From Spinellus fusiger (taxonomy: Eukaryota; Mucoromycota; Mucoromycetes; Mucorales; Phycomycetaceae), in assembly GCA_025094145.1 (NCBI GenBank), contig JALLLS010000119.1:1-64000 (forward strand): a stretch of 64,000 nt of DNA, in the 5' to 3' direction. Positions 46,815 to 58,682 of the stretch are shown piece after piece. The notes under the pieces were generated by a model. It made no database searches and was not told where the DNA came from. It worked only from the letters and a program-made list of their open reading frames with translations. The position numbers were made by a program, and so were the translations under genes. Position 1 is the stretch's first letter, and each line of letters begins with the position of its first letter.

Positions 46815-48245
46815 ATAGAATTGTAATAAAAGCCGCTATTATTTATTATCAATACTAACATCTTTATGTATCGAGAGTTTTAAGTTTCTATCTAATGAAT
46901 TCATGAGGTTATAACACTTTAAGATAAACTACAAAACTAAAAAAGGATATCTGTATTTGAAGTCGTCGATTACATTCTTTTGGTCACTTTATTTTAAAGA
47001 TTTATCAGCCAAGGATCTAGGAAAATACTCTGGGGCACCATGGTGTATTATAGACCTCTGTATTATTGATAATAGATAGATAATCTATCACTAATAAAGG
47101 ATACCTGACTGTTATTTTCCCCAAGAATTAAGATAGTTATCAAGCTGTAACTGTAGTTTATGACTAGATAAAGTGGAGTCCCTATGCTCTCTTTCCCAGT
47201 TTATTATAACCCACAAGTTCACTAGAAATAGTAGTTCTCTTCAATTATAACAAGACAGACTTAAAGTCCTCTTATCATCGCGCTCTTAGTGAACCTTTGA
47301 TGGGACATGATTCAATTTCTAATACTGGAGATTCAATTTCTAATATCTGGAGATTCAATTATCATGTAGGCTTTATTGGGGAGTTTTTCTTTGATTCTGC
47401 TTTAGCCCAGTGTTCTGCTATTTTTTGCTAGACAAAAAGCTTAAGTCATCATAGTACACTGAATGATTCTTCCACCAATCAGAGTCTCCATTCGACTTTA
47501 CAATTTCATAAATAACAATAATAACAACAACAACAAAATGAAAGTATATTTCTCGTGTGAGGGATTTGTTTTAAATAATTTAGTGAGTCAACTCACTCAA
47601 CTCACACTGTAAAAGCAATCTTATACAAGTGTAGATTGGTTCCTATAGGAGTGTTCACAATAAACAGAGATAGTGACGTTTTTATTAATTATACATCAGA
47701 CAAACAGTGCAATCCAAAGTTAACGAAGACTGCTATAGAATGACAGTACCATGTGATAATTTTAGTTTATCAATGTAAAGAAAAGAGGTTAGAATGAAAC
47801 TGTGGCACAACTTTCTTGCTATAGACCCATTTCTTACTCTAAGCAGCAAGTGTGCACGCTCAGGATAAACGTTGTTGTTGATAGAAGATGTTTTGTATAT
47901 AAGCGATCTGTACACTCGTTTTCCTCTATCAATGAGAAAGAAAAAAAAAGCCATTCAAGCCTTCTAATCACAAACACTAAGGCTTAGATATGTCCAATTA
48001 TCAGCCTATTCTTCTTCACCGTACTACAAGACTAATGTTTAAGCAATTAGATTGACTAATAGTAGATAATAAAAAAAGGCTCCTTTTCATTCTATATGGA
48101 TCCTGCTTTGCCTGTCGATAGAAATAATTCACCGTCTAGAGCTTTTATTCTTCACTACATCTAAAAGTAAATGGATCCATTGGTTCTATGTCATCTTCAT
48201 TTGAAGCATATCACAGGTACATTTGTATTTGTGTTGATGAATCCA
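46815..48245. other. Intergenic, no gene seen
   Basis: About 1.4 kb AT-rich DNA; 'ggagattcaattt' is repeated twice near 47325-47358. No coding sequence recognised. Confidence 0.5.
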
Positions 48246-48908
48246 TTAGCGTCTTTCAGAGGCTAGTACAAACTTATAAACAAGAGCACCGATGACAGCA
48301 AGGGTAGGCAAGATGATGCTCAAAGACCTATACATACAGATAAAATTTAACCCAACTAAACACCCACTCCATTCTTGTCTTAAATACTACTTACAGTCCC
48401 TTGGATTCCTCGGGAAGTTCGCCTGCTTGAAGACCATGGTATTTCTTGTGATTTGTGTGTGCCTACAAAAAGAGTGTTATGATTCTCAGTCCAAAAAAAA
48501 CATAACTCTGCTTACCGATTCTTCCAACTCGCCAACATAGTACTTCTCCATAATATCACGAGCATCTGTAGAATGTCCAATATCTTCGAAGGCTTCTGTC
48601 ACATCCTTGCCTAAACCAACACCCACATATCGATGAGCAGTGTAATACGAAATGATATTCTTACTTACCAGCTTCAGAAAAGAGAATATCCTCGCCTAAT
48701 ACCAGTGTTATATTTCATGGGCAGCTTCCTACCATAACTTACCACCAGGATGCTAGACAGAGAGTCAATACCAAGTATAATAAATAAATAGATTTCTTAC
48801 TTCCATAGCAAACTCTGTGATATTGTACACCTTGTTGTGAACAATAAACCAGCAGTCACTGTTAGTGTTGTGCTTCTCCACTTGTTCGAGGGTATAAACA
48901 GTAGCCAT
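48246..48908 (-). CDS. Cytochrome b5, tail-anchored
   Basis: Heme electron carrier of the ER, 129 aa. Six exons keep frame: 48908-48801, 48752-48743, 48695-48669, 48610-48516, 48462-48395 and 48327-48246. It starts [20 protein letters not shown]; heme ligands are His37 in HPGGED and His61 in IGHS. The HPGG motif is split by a 10-bp exon (48752-48743), followed by a 27-bp exon. After VGELEES comes a linker, then a C-terminal hydrophobic anchor ([19 protein letters not shown]) and the short basic end SERR. In fungi it feeds sterol and fatty-acid desaturation. Confidence 0.96.
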
Positions 48909-49383
48909 TGTTAGAGTGGGGGGGTTGAAAAATAACAAAAAATAATAAAGTAAAGAAGAAACTCTTCTGTTATCCCTAAACACAATGTAATACAGGTTTT
49001 TAACCTAAAATTAGACGATTAGAAATTTTCTGTGGAGGATCGGAGACTGAAAAGCACGCTATTTTATTTATTATTGAACATGTGCACATCTTCAAATCAG
49101 ATACATTCATTTTATTACAGTTCAAAGTGATTTTTATTTTTGGGTGTTTGTTTGCTGCTTGTTCATTGAAAGTGTTAGCCACCCTATGAGAGCCTTTGAA
49201 AATTCATTTTTATTAAGGTGTGTATGGTGCCAAACAGCAGATTTCAAAGTTCAATCTTTGTAATAAAAAATTCAATGAGCATGTTAAAAGTATCCAATCA
49301 GTGTCTTTGAAATTCAAACAGCAAATCTCATTTGTCAAAAGATATTTCCTTTAGTTTTTAACTTTTAACTTATAACTTTTATA
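48909..49383. other. Upstream of cytochrome b5; no gene seen
   Basis: AT-rich DNA ending with the TA (49382-49383) that flanks the transposon to the right. Confidence 0.5.
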
Positions 49384-50875
49384 GACCTTTTTCGGAAAGT
49401 ATTCGCACAACCTCAGAAAAAAATCGCATACTTTTTTTTTTTTCACTTTTTGCACACCTACTATGAAGATGGACAGGGAAATACTATCGATGAATCAGGC
49501 AATGAACCTATATTGATGAATTTAGTTAAAGAATGTTTTCCTCTTCAAAATATCATAGACTACAGTACTTACTTGGACTTAAAACCACCCGAGAAGCCTC
49601 AGCCAAAACCCAGGGCCACCAAAAAGGATACAAATTCTACTCCAGCACCTGTGTCTTACAAGAAACATGGTGATGATGTTAAAGGTCACTTTTCTCATCT
49701 GATTTATCAACTAGATATGACTACAGGTAAAGCAGCTAAGCAGTTGGGTATTGCTCGTCGAACCGCATACGACTGGATTGAAAGAGATCAGGAACAAATC
49801 ATGCAAAATATGAACAGAGATCTCGAAATTAGGCCTGTAGAGACTCCCAAAAACGGGCCAACCAGCATTATTAAATAAAGATAATAAGAAACATCTTTCT
49901 GAAAAGTTTTTGGATCACCCTTCTGCAACGTTAGATCAAGCAATGGAAAGTCTTACTGAACAGTTCAAAGACTTGAAAGTTATAAAAACAACGGTTTACA
50001 GCTTTATGACAGAAAAGTGTGCCTTGTCATTTAAGAAAGCACAACTTTATTCAAAGGAAAGAAACTCGCCTGAGAGTATTGAGAAAAGATTTGACTGGGT
50101 TATCAGATGGAACCAAACAGACATGGATTACAGTAGTAACTGTGTGTTTATTGATGAGTCCGCTTTTCATATAAATCTGAAAGGAACCATGGCTTGGTCA
50201 AAGAAAGGAACCAGAGCAGAGGTTGTTCAGCCCACAACAAGAGCAAAAACAACAACAATTCTGGGAGCTATATCTTCTCGTGGCATTATTAATGTTAAAT
50301 TAAGAGTGCCTTATACTTCTTCACCAAGAAAAAGAAAAGCAAACGGAACAACCAAAATGCAGAATACTACTGGAACAGTTACTGGTCATTAATTTAACTT
50401 TATTGCAAGCACTTTGGATGTTTTGGATCTTTACAATGAATTTAAAGGACATTATATAATAATAGATAATGCACCTATCTACACAACTGAAAGTATTAGC
50501 AGACTTATTGTAAGTTATGGCTATGGATGTGTATACCTTCCACCCTACTCTCCTGAGCTTAATCTCATCGAGCAATTTTGGTCTGTTGTGAAGAGTAAGC
50601 TTAAAAGAGAAAAGCTCTTAGAAAATGAGACGTTAAACATGAGGATCACTGAAGCATGTAGCAATGTTCTTATCAGTGATCTTAAGGGATTTTGTCGTTA
50701 CTCTTCTAAATTTGAAACATGTTCAAGTAGAAATACCCTTTAATAAATTTCGCACACTTTGTGCAAAATGAATTTATGAAATTGTGCAAAAAGTAAAATA
50801 TAAAGTGTGCGAAAATTGAAAAAAAAAGTGTGCGATTTTTTTCTGAGGTTGTGCGAATACTTTCCGAAAAAGGTG
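49384..50875 (+). mobile_element. IS630/mariner-type transposon with near-perfect TIRs
   Basis: A 1492-bp element flanked by TA at 49382-49383 and 50876-50877. The terminal inverted repeats run over 50 bp (left begins GACCTTTTTCGGAAAGTATT; the right end is its reverse complement apart from the outermost base and one inner base). One broken DDE transposase fills the interior on the + strand. Near-identical TIRs suggest a young insertion despite the broken gene. Confidence 0.94.
49450..50743 (+). pseudogene. Broken DDE transposase of the 49384-50875 element
   Basis: The first part (to about 49870) holds a helix-turn-helix (TTGKAAKQLGIARRTAYDWI). A one-base shift occurs near 49860-49880, after which the second frame carries LNKDNKKHLSEKF, FIDESAFHINLKGTMAWSKK (first Asp) and GAISSRGIINVKL. 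An in-frame TAA at 50390-50392 then interrupts it, and the same frame continues with YIIIDNAPIY (second Asp), YLPPYSPELNLIEQFWSVVK (Glu; 34 residues after the second Asp) to TAA at 50741-50743. One frameshift and one stop are the only defects seen. The shift could instead be a very short intron; the stop cannot be explained that way. Confidence 0.88.
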
Positions 50876-50889
50876 TATCTCTCTCTCAT

Positions 50890-51084
50890 TTACCTAAATC
50901 GACTCCTATTGAGAGTTTTTAGTCAGTTGTTAAAGAGTTACAAGTGGTAGATTTAATGATAAAAAAAAGACTTACAACAAGACCTACCAAGTTATTCAAC
51001 ACTATTCCTAAGTATATACTAATAAAGTCAACTGAGTCTTCTTTCAATGTCTTTCTGGATTGCTTAAATAAACAACTGCCTTAA
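50890..51084 (+). pseudogene. Fossil C-terminus of a related DDE transposase
   Basis: Directly right of the 49384-50875 element a decayed frame reads STPIESF, stop, SVVKELQVVD ... FNTIPKY ... SSFNVFLDCLNKQLP and stop. It parallels the copy at 55785-56018 (NPIEQFWAVVK ... YNNIPLYH ... CLNK). The young element therefore sits beside or inside an older relative. Confidence 0.65.
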
Positions 51085-52132
51085 TTATGACAAGAAAAGT
51101 CAAAATCTTAATGCGTCAATGGATCATGAAATGCTACTGTTTAGAATTCATAGACACTTATTGGATATTTTTAAATCCACCATTTGGCAACGTACACACC
51201 GTCATTCATAACCATTGAATTGTAACATCCATTGGTATAAGGGCAGATTGACTCACACCAACCCAGAGAAACTTTCAAGACATTAGACAATCTAAAAATA
51301 AATAAATCATAAGAATTCCCCTCCAGAAAAAGCTTAATTGTAATAGGGACTTTTATTAAGAATATATGGAATAGACAGATAAGCAAATAGTACAAGAAAA
51401 GACTTAGATGAACAATTACAAAGCTCATTGGGAAATATACCTTTGGCTTTCAAAACCACTCTCTAAATACTGATAGTTTTAATAATATGTCAAAGAAATG
51501 GCTGAGTCGTCTTAACAAGAGTCATATAAAGGCAGCTGTAGTGGTTATTTATTGTTTACTCAAGTGTTGTGAAGAAGAGTTGCCCAAAATAGCATCCTTC
51601 CTTCCTTCTACTACCAAGACTCAGGCAGATCATGTTAGAAGTAAATTCATCACTATAAAAGAAACATAGCCAGATTATATCTAGGGGATAGTGACTAGAA
51701 TATCATATTATTCTATATCTACACAGAGTCTCAGATGCATAGTGTTTATTAATCACAGACCATTGTCTCTAATACAAACTCTCAGAATAAACATAAAGAG
51801 AGAACAATTATACGAAATGACAAGCTATACCCTAAAAAAAGAATAAGAGACGATTCAGATGAGCATCACTCGTTGTACAATTATTGTCTATTCTCTTCTA
51901 CTGCAACAGATAGTGCATTTTACTTCTTTACTTTGTTTATCGCTTGATATGAACACTCCGTATGCATTCAACGAGTCTTCCACACCATACATGGATACAA
52001 TCTGACATGTGTTTACACAACCAACACCGAATTATAGTTTATTAAAAGAAAAAAAAGACAAGTATAAATTTCATGGCTAAAACAGTCTATTAGAGTTTTT
52101 TTTTTAGTTTCATACATTGTTTTCATAAATTA
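51085..52132. other. Intergenic, no gene recognised
   Basis: AT-rich with short frames of no recognisable family; left boundary of the Helitron is at 52133. Confidence 0.5.
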
Positions 52133-54160
52133 CTAGTAGCCACCTGGCTCATTGCGGGCCATGACTGCCGGCCCTTTGGGTGTGCAGATCAAGCCAATGC
52201 TTATCAGAATTGTGTCTTACAGTGTTGATATCTATTTTTTGGGATTCAGATTTCGAAGTAGTATTATGGAAGACTCTATTTTCAGTTTTAGATAGTGAGG
52301 AGTAAGTCCGCTTAGGTTTAGGCTGTTGAGATACTCTATCGGAAGATCCATGGCATCTGATTCATCTGTGAGTGCTTTACTATTACTGTAAAAAACTAAA
52401 GATTTCTCCAAAAGGAAGTCTGTCCACAATTCAATCATTGATCTGGGGTACTATTGCTATTGATAATCCACAACAATAAATATAGAAGTATTTGTACTTT
52501 AAATAACTCACACTATTTATAAGATTAGATGGTCAATTTTCCATATATCTTTATAGTATCAGATCATTCAAGTAACCTAGAGATATAAAAAAGGTACTTG
52601 AGATACATCAAGGAAATTCAGATACAATAACTCTACTTCAGATATACTAATTATGTTTTATTAGTAAGCTCTTTATTATCAAATATTTAATTCAATAATC
52701 TGTATCATCAGATATTTGAATGTATTTGGTATATATATGACATGAATTAAGAATAACAATACTACTTCTTTGTATAACATCAGAGTATTTTGGCGTAATT
52801 ATAGTTTTTGTAGTTACTTAGTCTCTTGTGTATGATGGCAATGTGTCATTTTCAGGATGTAATATGCTACCATGGATTGTATCTGTTAAATGATTCATGT
52901 CATGGTGTGTTAACAACATATCATCATAAACTCTGATCGATTTTGAGTCTTCTTCTGTCTGAGCACTTCTATTGCTAACATCAAGGAGGTGTCTGGAAAA
53001 CTGCTGCAAGGTGTTTGAAAGTATACTGTTTTCTGGTGATATGGCTTGCTCAAAATGTGTATTCACAACTAACTTGAATATCTTTAAGTTCCAAGTAGAA
53101 GATCGGTTTATACACTGATCAACACTATCCATCATACCTTCTTTGTGGGCAACTGGGAGAACTTGGCAGAAATCACCACCAAAAAGCACACATACTAATG
53201 TAGGCTATTGTACTCTTATAATATCTTTAAAAGATCTATCAACTGCATTAAAATACACTGCAGCTTATCGTAGATACTTTATTCCAGACCATTGATTTTG
53301 TAACTGTTTTCTTTAAAACTGCTAACTGTTAGTCTATCGTTTCTAGCGTATAAGATCCAAGGTAACAACATCTTGTATGTTGCTTAGTATATCTCTTTTC
53401 AGTGTTTCATAGTTATGCTGTATGAAATCTAAGTGACCTTACTCAATGTCAGCATATACTATATACTGATAAAGAGAGCTTTCGAAATAAATGCAAGTAA
53501 ATGGAGTCATTTCTGTACATTAATATGGAGCAGTAGTATTTCATTGTGCTTATCATGATATTTTGGTCATTGACTGAGCATGTTTTTATAGTCCAACCTA
53601 ACTGTCTTATAGGATAAAGAAGTACGTATCTCATAGGATTGTATGACTGATTCATCTCACTCATTCTCTGTAATAGGCTGCCATTTATTGGTCATATAAG
53701 AATGCCACTACTTTCTGTCTGGTATCTATCATTATTTGGACAATTGTAATGACTTTTGCGCAAATAGCCATATCCATAACAGTTTTTACATCGAATATTC
53801 TTATTTGATATCTCAGATTATTGCATGTTGGTGTCAATTCCCTTGATATCAACCTCTACTTTCTTGTTCTGTTGGTTTGCAGAATTAAGAGAACATTTGC
53901 AATGAGTTATTCAATACTTTCCAATCTGCCCACAGATTGAGCAGTATATAGTATGATTTGGCATTCAGCTAACTTTGAAAAGAAGGGAAAAAGAAAGAGT
54001 GCTAATGTAGTTCCATATTTCTTCCTTGTTTGCTCACTCACTCAAGAAATACTGATATGTTCGGCAAAAGAATATTAGCTATCTATTTGTCTGCTCGAAA
54101 TAAGGCTTATATGTCCGGTGAAAAAATGTGTCCGACAAAAGGACCCGACTTTTTTTATTT
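52133..54160 (-). mobile_element. Decayed Helitron with CTAG 3' end
   Basis: On the minus strand the element ends AGCC-AGGT-GGCT-A-CTAG at 52133 followed by T. That is a small hairpin and a CTRR terminus, as in Helitrons, with no inverted repeats or target duplication. A second stem (GGGCC/GGCCC) lies slightly upstream. Fragments of the replicase/helicase occupy 52232-53800. The 5' end is not certain: a run of gtccg-containing units at 54078-54155 could be near it, so the right boundary given is a guess. The total is much shorter than an autonomous Helitron. Confidence 0.75.
52232..53800 (-). pseudogene. Helitron Rep/helicase pseudogene
   Basis: Pieces in the right order on the minus strand: a cysteine motif IRCKNCYGYGYLRKSHYNCP (about 53800-53740); a Helitron-like N region MRYVLLYPIRQLGWTIKTC ... 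MKYYCSILMYR (53640-53500); FNAVDRSFKDIIR then LFGGDFCQVLPVAHKEGMMD (Pif1 helicase, 53260-53130); and AMDLPIEYLNSLNLSGLTP ... LKIESSIILLRNLNPKK (C-terminal Pif1 region, 52360-52232). Stops, frameshifts and missing blocks (HUH nuclease motif, Walker A) show it is dead. Confidence 0.82.
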
Positions 54161-54234
54161 TTATTTTTATACGAATGACTAACTGCTAAAGAGCTCGTTT
54201 ATATATATTTATATATGTATATTAAATATATAAG

Positions 54235-54470
54235 ATTCTATTTATCAACAATATATTTCACTGAGAATACAATTTGATAACGAGGTATGCTACAAAAGAA
54301 AATAATAATTTGGATACTTGCAAACCTTTTGATTTTTAAACATAGTTCCATAAAAGGGCAAAATTGTGTTATGTCTTAAAAGGAAGGAGATATCATCGCT
54401 TAAAGGCCAGACAAATCTCCTGGTGTGTAGACAGGATCATGATATGATGTTTTAGTAAGGTAAAAGAATT
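54235..54470 (-). repeat. Dispersed repeat, copy 2 (copy 1 at 3300-3525)
   Basis: Reverse complement matches 3300-3525 in ordered blocks; see that entry. It lies just upstream (by strand) of the Helitron remnant. Confidence 0.7.
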
Positions 54471-54525
54471 CAATAGAAAGAACTTTGGGTGAATAGAAAG
54501 GAAAAGGTTCCACCACCAAAAGAGA

Positions 54526-54566
54526 AAAAGAGTATTAAAGAGTATTAAAGAGTATTAAAGAGTATA
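54526..54566. repeat. 11-bp tandem repeat (aaagagtatta)
   Basis: Three to four head-to-tail copies of aaagagtatta. Confidence 0.9.
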
Positions 54567-55260
54567 GGTGTTGTCGGAAATATGATGGTGCTTCTCCTGA
54601 AGCATGAGGACCCACTATGTTTTTACTGTCACAAGAAGTTTCCATGTACCAATATAGAAACTATAGAAACAGGATGGCTATACATGCCCCTGAATATTCA
54701 TAGAAAAATAGATAGTATATAAGCAAGCATAGAAGCAAACATTTACAAGTTGAAGAATATACTTTCTATTTTGCCAAGCACACTTTTTGCCTCTGCCTTC
54801 TAAACAATGTAAAGATAGAATTCTTTTAACAGTGCCATACGTCTGTTTAATATCGAGAACCAAAGAGTCAGTTATTTGTCACTTGTGAATCCACAAACAA
54901 ACGGAATAAACAGAAGTAGTCTTCTGATGGATTCTTTTTCTATATTTAATAACCATTTAACTATCATTCAAGAGACACATGTAGGTTGAAGGTACACACA
55001 TGTAATTCTCTATATGTCCAATCATACAGTTCATTAGGGAGTAGTTTCCTCATTTATCCAGGATAATTTAACAGTATTGTTTTTTATTCTATTTTGTAAG
55101 GACAATATAAGTACACTCTAAACCAACAGTCACAATTGGTAAAGAGAGATCAGATTCACTAATTAGAATACAGTACAGTTCAAAGTATTCTATTTTATTT
55201 TGGGTGTGGATTGCTATTGTTCAAAAACCCAAATAAACAAGAAGTGTGTTAAGTAGTTAA
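54567..55260. other. Intergenic, no gene seen
   Basis: AT-rich; short frames without similarity. Confidence 0.5.
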
Positions 55261-55438
55261 AAAGTATATTTCTCAAAGACTTAATTCTTCAAAATCCAAA
55301 GACTACTTATACAATTCTTCTTCTAAGGTATGTCTGATACAAGACTAATTTTCAATAGCATTCTCTATAAAAAATGCACGGACAATAATCTTCCCTTCTC
55401 CAGACTTCCAGGGACAGAATCTTTCCTTATTTGTAACA
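55261..55438. repeat. 178-bp direct repeat, copy 1 (copy 2 at 58505-58682)
   Basis: Matches 58505-58682 with one visible mismatch (tatatTtctc against tatatCtctc). It contains a short open frame beginning MSDTRLIFNSILYKK in both. The two copies flank the glutamine-synthetase-like gene and one transposase fossil in direct orientation. Confidence 0.95.
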
Positions 55439-55559
55439 GTTGCATGATGGAACTACTCAGGGGTTATTTTTTATTGGAGGTTGCAAAAAGGCTTATCTGT
55501 TTGTGTCGCTGCTTCCATAGCCAATGTGATCCATAGCACAGAAAACAACTGGTACCAAA

Positions 55560-56018
55560 AATATCCAAGCAATCCTGATAACTATGAAATGGAAAAATAG
55601 AAAAAGAAAGGCCGCCCCACCCAAATTTCCTCAATCAAAAGGTACAACAACTGATCATTACTTTGGCTTTAAACACTGGACATTATGGATAGATATCCTG
55701 AAATGAAAGGCTTTTATCTTATCGTGGATAATGCCCTAATTCATTCATAAAGTGAAGTAATCAATAGGGTAGAGAGTAGAAACAATGACTACAGATGCGT
55801 CTATCTATCTTCCTCTGTATTCTCCAGAAATCAATCCAATTGAACAATTCTGGGCTGTAGTTAAGCATAAAGTAAAGCGCAATCAACTCATGGAGTCTAG
55901 AATGCTCTCACAAAGAATAACTAAAGCATATAATAATATCCCTTTATATCATCTTGTCACCATTACTCAACATTCTAAAAGCCATTTTGAAAACTGCTTA
56001 AACAAGGTCTCTATCTAA
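55560..56018 (+). pseudogene. DDE (IS630/mariner-type) transposase remnant
   Basis: Readable pieces are GFYLIVDNALIH (second Asp) near 55710-55745, then in another frame YLPLYSPEINPIEQFWAVVK (Glu) to NKVSI and stop at 56016-56018. The block resembles the end of the transposase at 49450-50743 but is a distinct, older copy with stops and shifts. Confidence 0.8.
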
Positions 56019-56688
56019 ATAAAATGTCCCATATTGACCTCTATAAGGGTTCCAACTTGGCTTTGAAAGGTGTTCCAAATTAAGTTCAAATTTTATTCAG
56101 TTTTGATTGGTTGAGTGTTCCAATTTCTTCTTGAAAAATGCATGACTGAGTTCAAAAAGGGTTCAGTTTGAGTAGAAGCACTGTATTGTAGTTATTTTTC
56201 AAAAGTTATCATAAGGTGGCTAATATGCCCAATGCACAAATAGCAAACCGCACCCAAGAATAAAATAAAAATGCTTTAAACTATATGCACTTAGGAGTGC
56301 TTTATAAAATTCCATGTCATAAATATCACTTAAAGTGGATTCTTTATTATCTCTTCCTTTTCAGTCTAATCATCTCTGCTCAATTATTATATATCCAGTA
56401 GTTAAATGTTCTTAAAGCAGAGAAGATACATATAAATAGTCTTAAAGGAAGATGAAGGAAAGTGACAAAAATAAAATTAGATCGTGCATTACCATTGTAC
56501 TGTGACCAGAGTACAGGTTAAGCAAGACAGTTAATACATAACGATATTTGTACTATTATGTCATCCTATGTTTGGCCACAAGATTGTACTTTGAGCTTCA
56601 TTACTATATTTGATAAAATCCAGACAAGCCTATTTATTCTTGCTTTCTTTCATATTCTCGCTCTTCTCCTTCCTCCTTCCTTCTTTTA
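56019..56688. other. Upstream region of glutamine-synthetase-like gene
   Basis: AT-rich with no other gene; pyrimidine-rich just before the ATG at 56689. Confidence 0.5.
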
Positions 56689-58223
56689 ATGTCGCATCCA
56701 AAGACTGTTCAAGCCACTAGAGAGAACATTGAGAGTCTATTAAAAGATGATATCAAGGTCAAAGTGGCTGCTGTGGATATTGACGGTGTATTGCGCGGAA
56801 AAGTAATGCACAAGAGCAAGTTCCTACAATCCCTTGATAATGGATTTGGTAAGTCAATACAGCAGGCAATAGTACTGACCCTCAAGGCTTTTGTTCTATA
56901 TTGTTTGGTTGGGATATCAAAGACACGCTTTACACAACCCCTAAAGACGACCGTGTTGAATCTGAGTTTGGTGATTTGATAGCCATGGTGGATATAACGA
57001 CCTATCGTCGTATTCCATGGGAAAACAATATCGCAGTATTCCTTCTTTATCTTGTTCAACCTACTACTCTCCAACCCGTACCATTCTGCCCACGTACCCT
57101 TATAAAAAGTGTGGCTGATGAACTCTCTACCCAGGGCTTAAAGGCCTACTGTGGAATAGAGTATGAGTTCTACTGCTTCAAGGAGACAACCGAATCCCTC
57201 GAGAAAAAGGGCTACTCTAATCTGATTCCATTGACACTTGGAATGTGTGGGTACTCAATATTGAGACCTAGCCAAAACCAAGAGTTCTATGATAATGCAT
57301 TTAACTGGCTTGCAGACCTTGGAATAGATATTGAGGGCTGGCATACAGAAACAGGACCAGGTGTATTTGAAGCTGCTTTGGCCTACGATGAAGTTGTATC
57401 CATGGCTGACAAAGCGTCACTGTTCAAAACATCCATGAAACAAATTGCCATGAAGCACGGATTTATGGCTTCTTTTATGGCTAAGCCTTATCAGTCCTTA
57501 CCAGGTTGTTCAGGACATATACACATGAGTATTAAAAACAACGAGGGAAGAAACTTGTTTGCACCTGTACCAGGAGAGGAGAGTGAAGTGGAAGGCATGA
57601 GTCATATAATGGTGTGGTTTATAGCTGGTATATTGCGTGGATTACCAAGTATCTTGGCGATTCTTGCACCCACTGTCAACAGGTGAGCATGAAAATGGAG
57701 AGAGATAGAGCTAACAATAAGAAAAGTTATAAGCGATTGGTAGAAAACTACTGGGCGCCAGTAACAGTATCATGGAGTATTGGTGGTCGAGCAGGTGCTA
57801 TTCGAGCCATTCTATCCAAAGAGTCTCCTCAATCCAATCGTATTGAGTTGGTAAGTGAGTTAGTCTTGAGGTTCACTACTAATTATACTATTTTTTTAAA
57901 TTCTCTAGCGTGTGCCTGGAGCTGATATTAATCCTCAGCTGGCTATGGCTGCTATTCTAAAGTGTGGATATTGGGGTATTAAAACACATCAGAAATTGCC
58001 AGTCCCATCTCTGACACAAGCTAAAGATGGAATTCCCAGTGTGAGACTTGCAAGGACATTACAAGAAGCTGTGATAGCTATGGAGGACAAAGCATCCATA
58101 GCAAGAGTTGTTCTTGGTGATGTTTTTGTTGATCATTATGTTGATACAAGAAAACATGAGTGGAACTTGTGGCAAAATGCAGTAACAGATTATGAGCTGA
58201 AGCGTTATATGGAGATTATTTAA
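56689..58223 (+). CDS. Type I glutamine-synthetase-like enzyme (GlnA4/FluG-like ligase)
   Basis: 464 aa from four exons (56689-56848, 56887-57682, 57727-57850, 57909-58223). The N-terminal beta-grasp has VKVAAVDIDGVLRGK and LFGWDIKDTLY. The catalytic part has FCPRTLIK, AYCGIEYEFYCFKE (metal Glu), WHTETGPGVFEAALAY (metal Glu region), GCSGHIHMSI (metal His), ILAPTVNSYKRL and NYWAPVTVSWSIGGRAGAIR (ATP/Arg signature), then VPGADINPQLAMAAIL. This branch ligates glutamate or similar acids to amines (for example gamma-glutamylpolyamine synthetase) rather than serving as main glutamine synthetase; the true substrate is unknown. Introns are very short (38, 44 and 58 bp). Intact, though surrounded by transposon debris. 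Confidence 0.92.
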
Positions 58224-58364
58224 AGAAAGGAGTCATCAGCAATAATGAACTCTACGTTTCATTCGGTAGTCTATACATTAAAAGAAAAAGAGGCAGGGAA
58301 AAGCATAATCATTTCTTATTGCTCTATTATTATTATTATTATTATTATTATTGTTTAATAATGT

Positions 58365-58480
58365 ATTAGTAGGCACTTGGCCCTTCGTAATGAGCCATGA
58401 TTGCTAACACTTTATGCTCACAACGCAAATGAATGCTTGTCAGAGTTATGTTTTTTTTATAGTGTTCGGAATCCTTAAGC
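58365..58480 (-). mobile_element. Second Helitron 3'-end fossil
   Basis: Clearly related to 52131-52235: shared ordered blocks include tagtagg/ccac, ggccatga-tgc, ctttgg/atg, aatgcttgtcagagtt and tagtgtt. The terminal CTAG is changed to a CTAAT-type sequence. No helicase fragment lies upstream, so this is an isolated 3' end or a non-autonomous derivative. Confidence 0.7.
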
Positions 58481-58504
58481 AAAAAGTGTACTGTCTGGAA
58501 TTAT

Positions 58505-58682
58505 AAAGTATATCTCTCAAAGACTTAATTCTTCAAAATCCAAAGACTACTTATACAATTCTTCTTCTAAGGTATGTCTGATACAAGACTAATTTTCAAT
58601 AGCATTCTCTATAAAAAATGCACGGACAATAATCTTCCCTTCTCCAGACTTCCAGGGACAGAATCTTTCCTTATTTGTAACA
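58505..58682. repeat. 178-bp direct repeat, copy 2 (copy 1 at 55261-55438)
   Basis: See copy 1; about 99% identical by eye. Confidence 0.95.
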
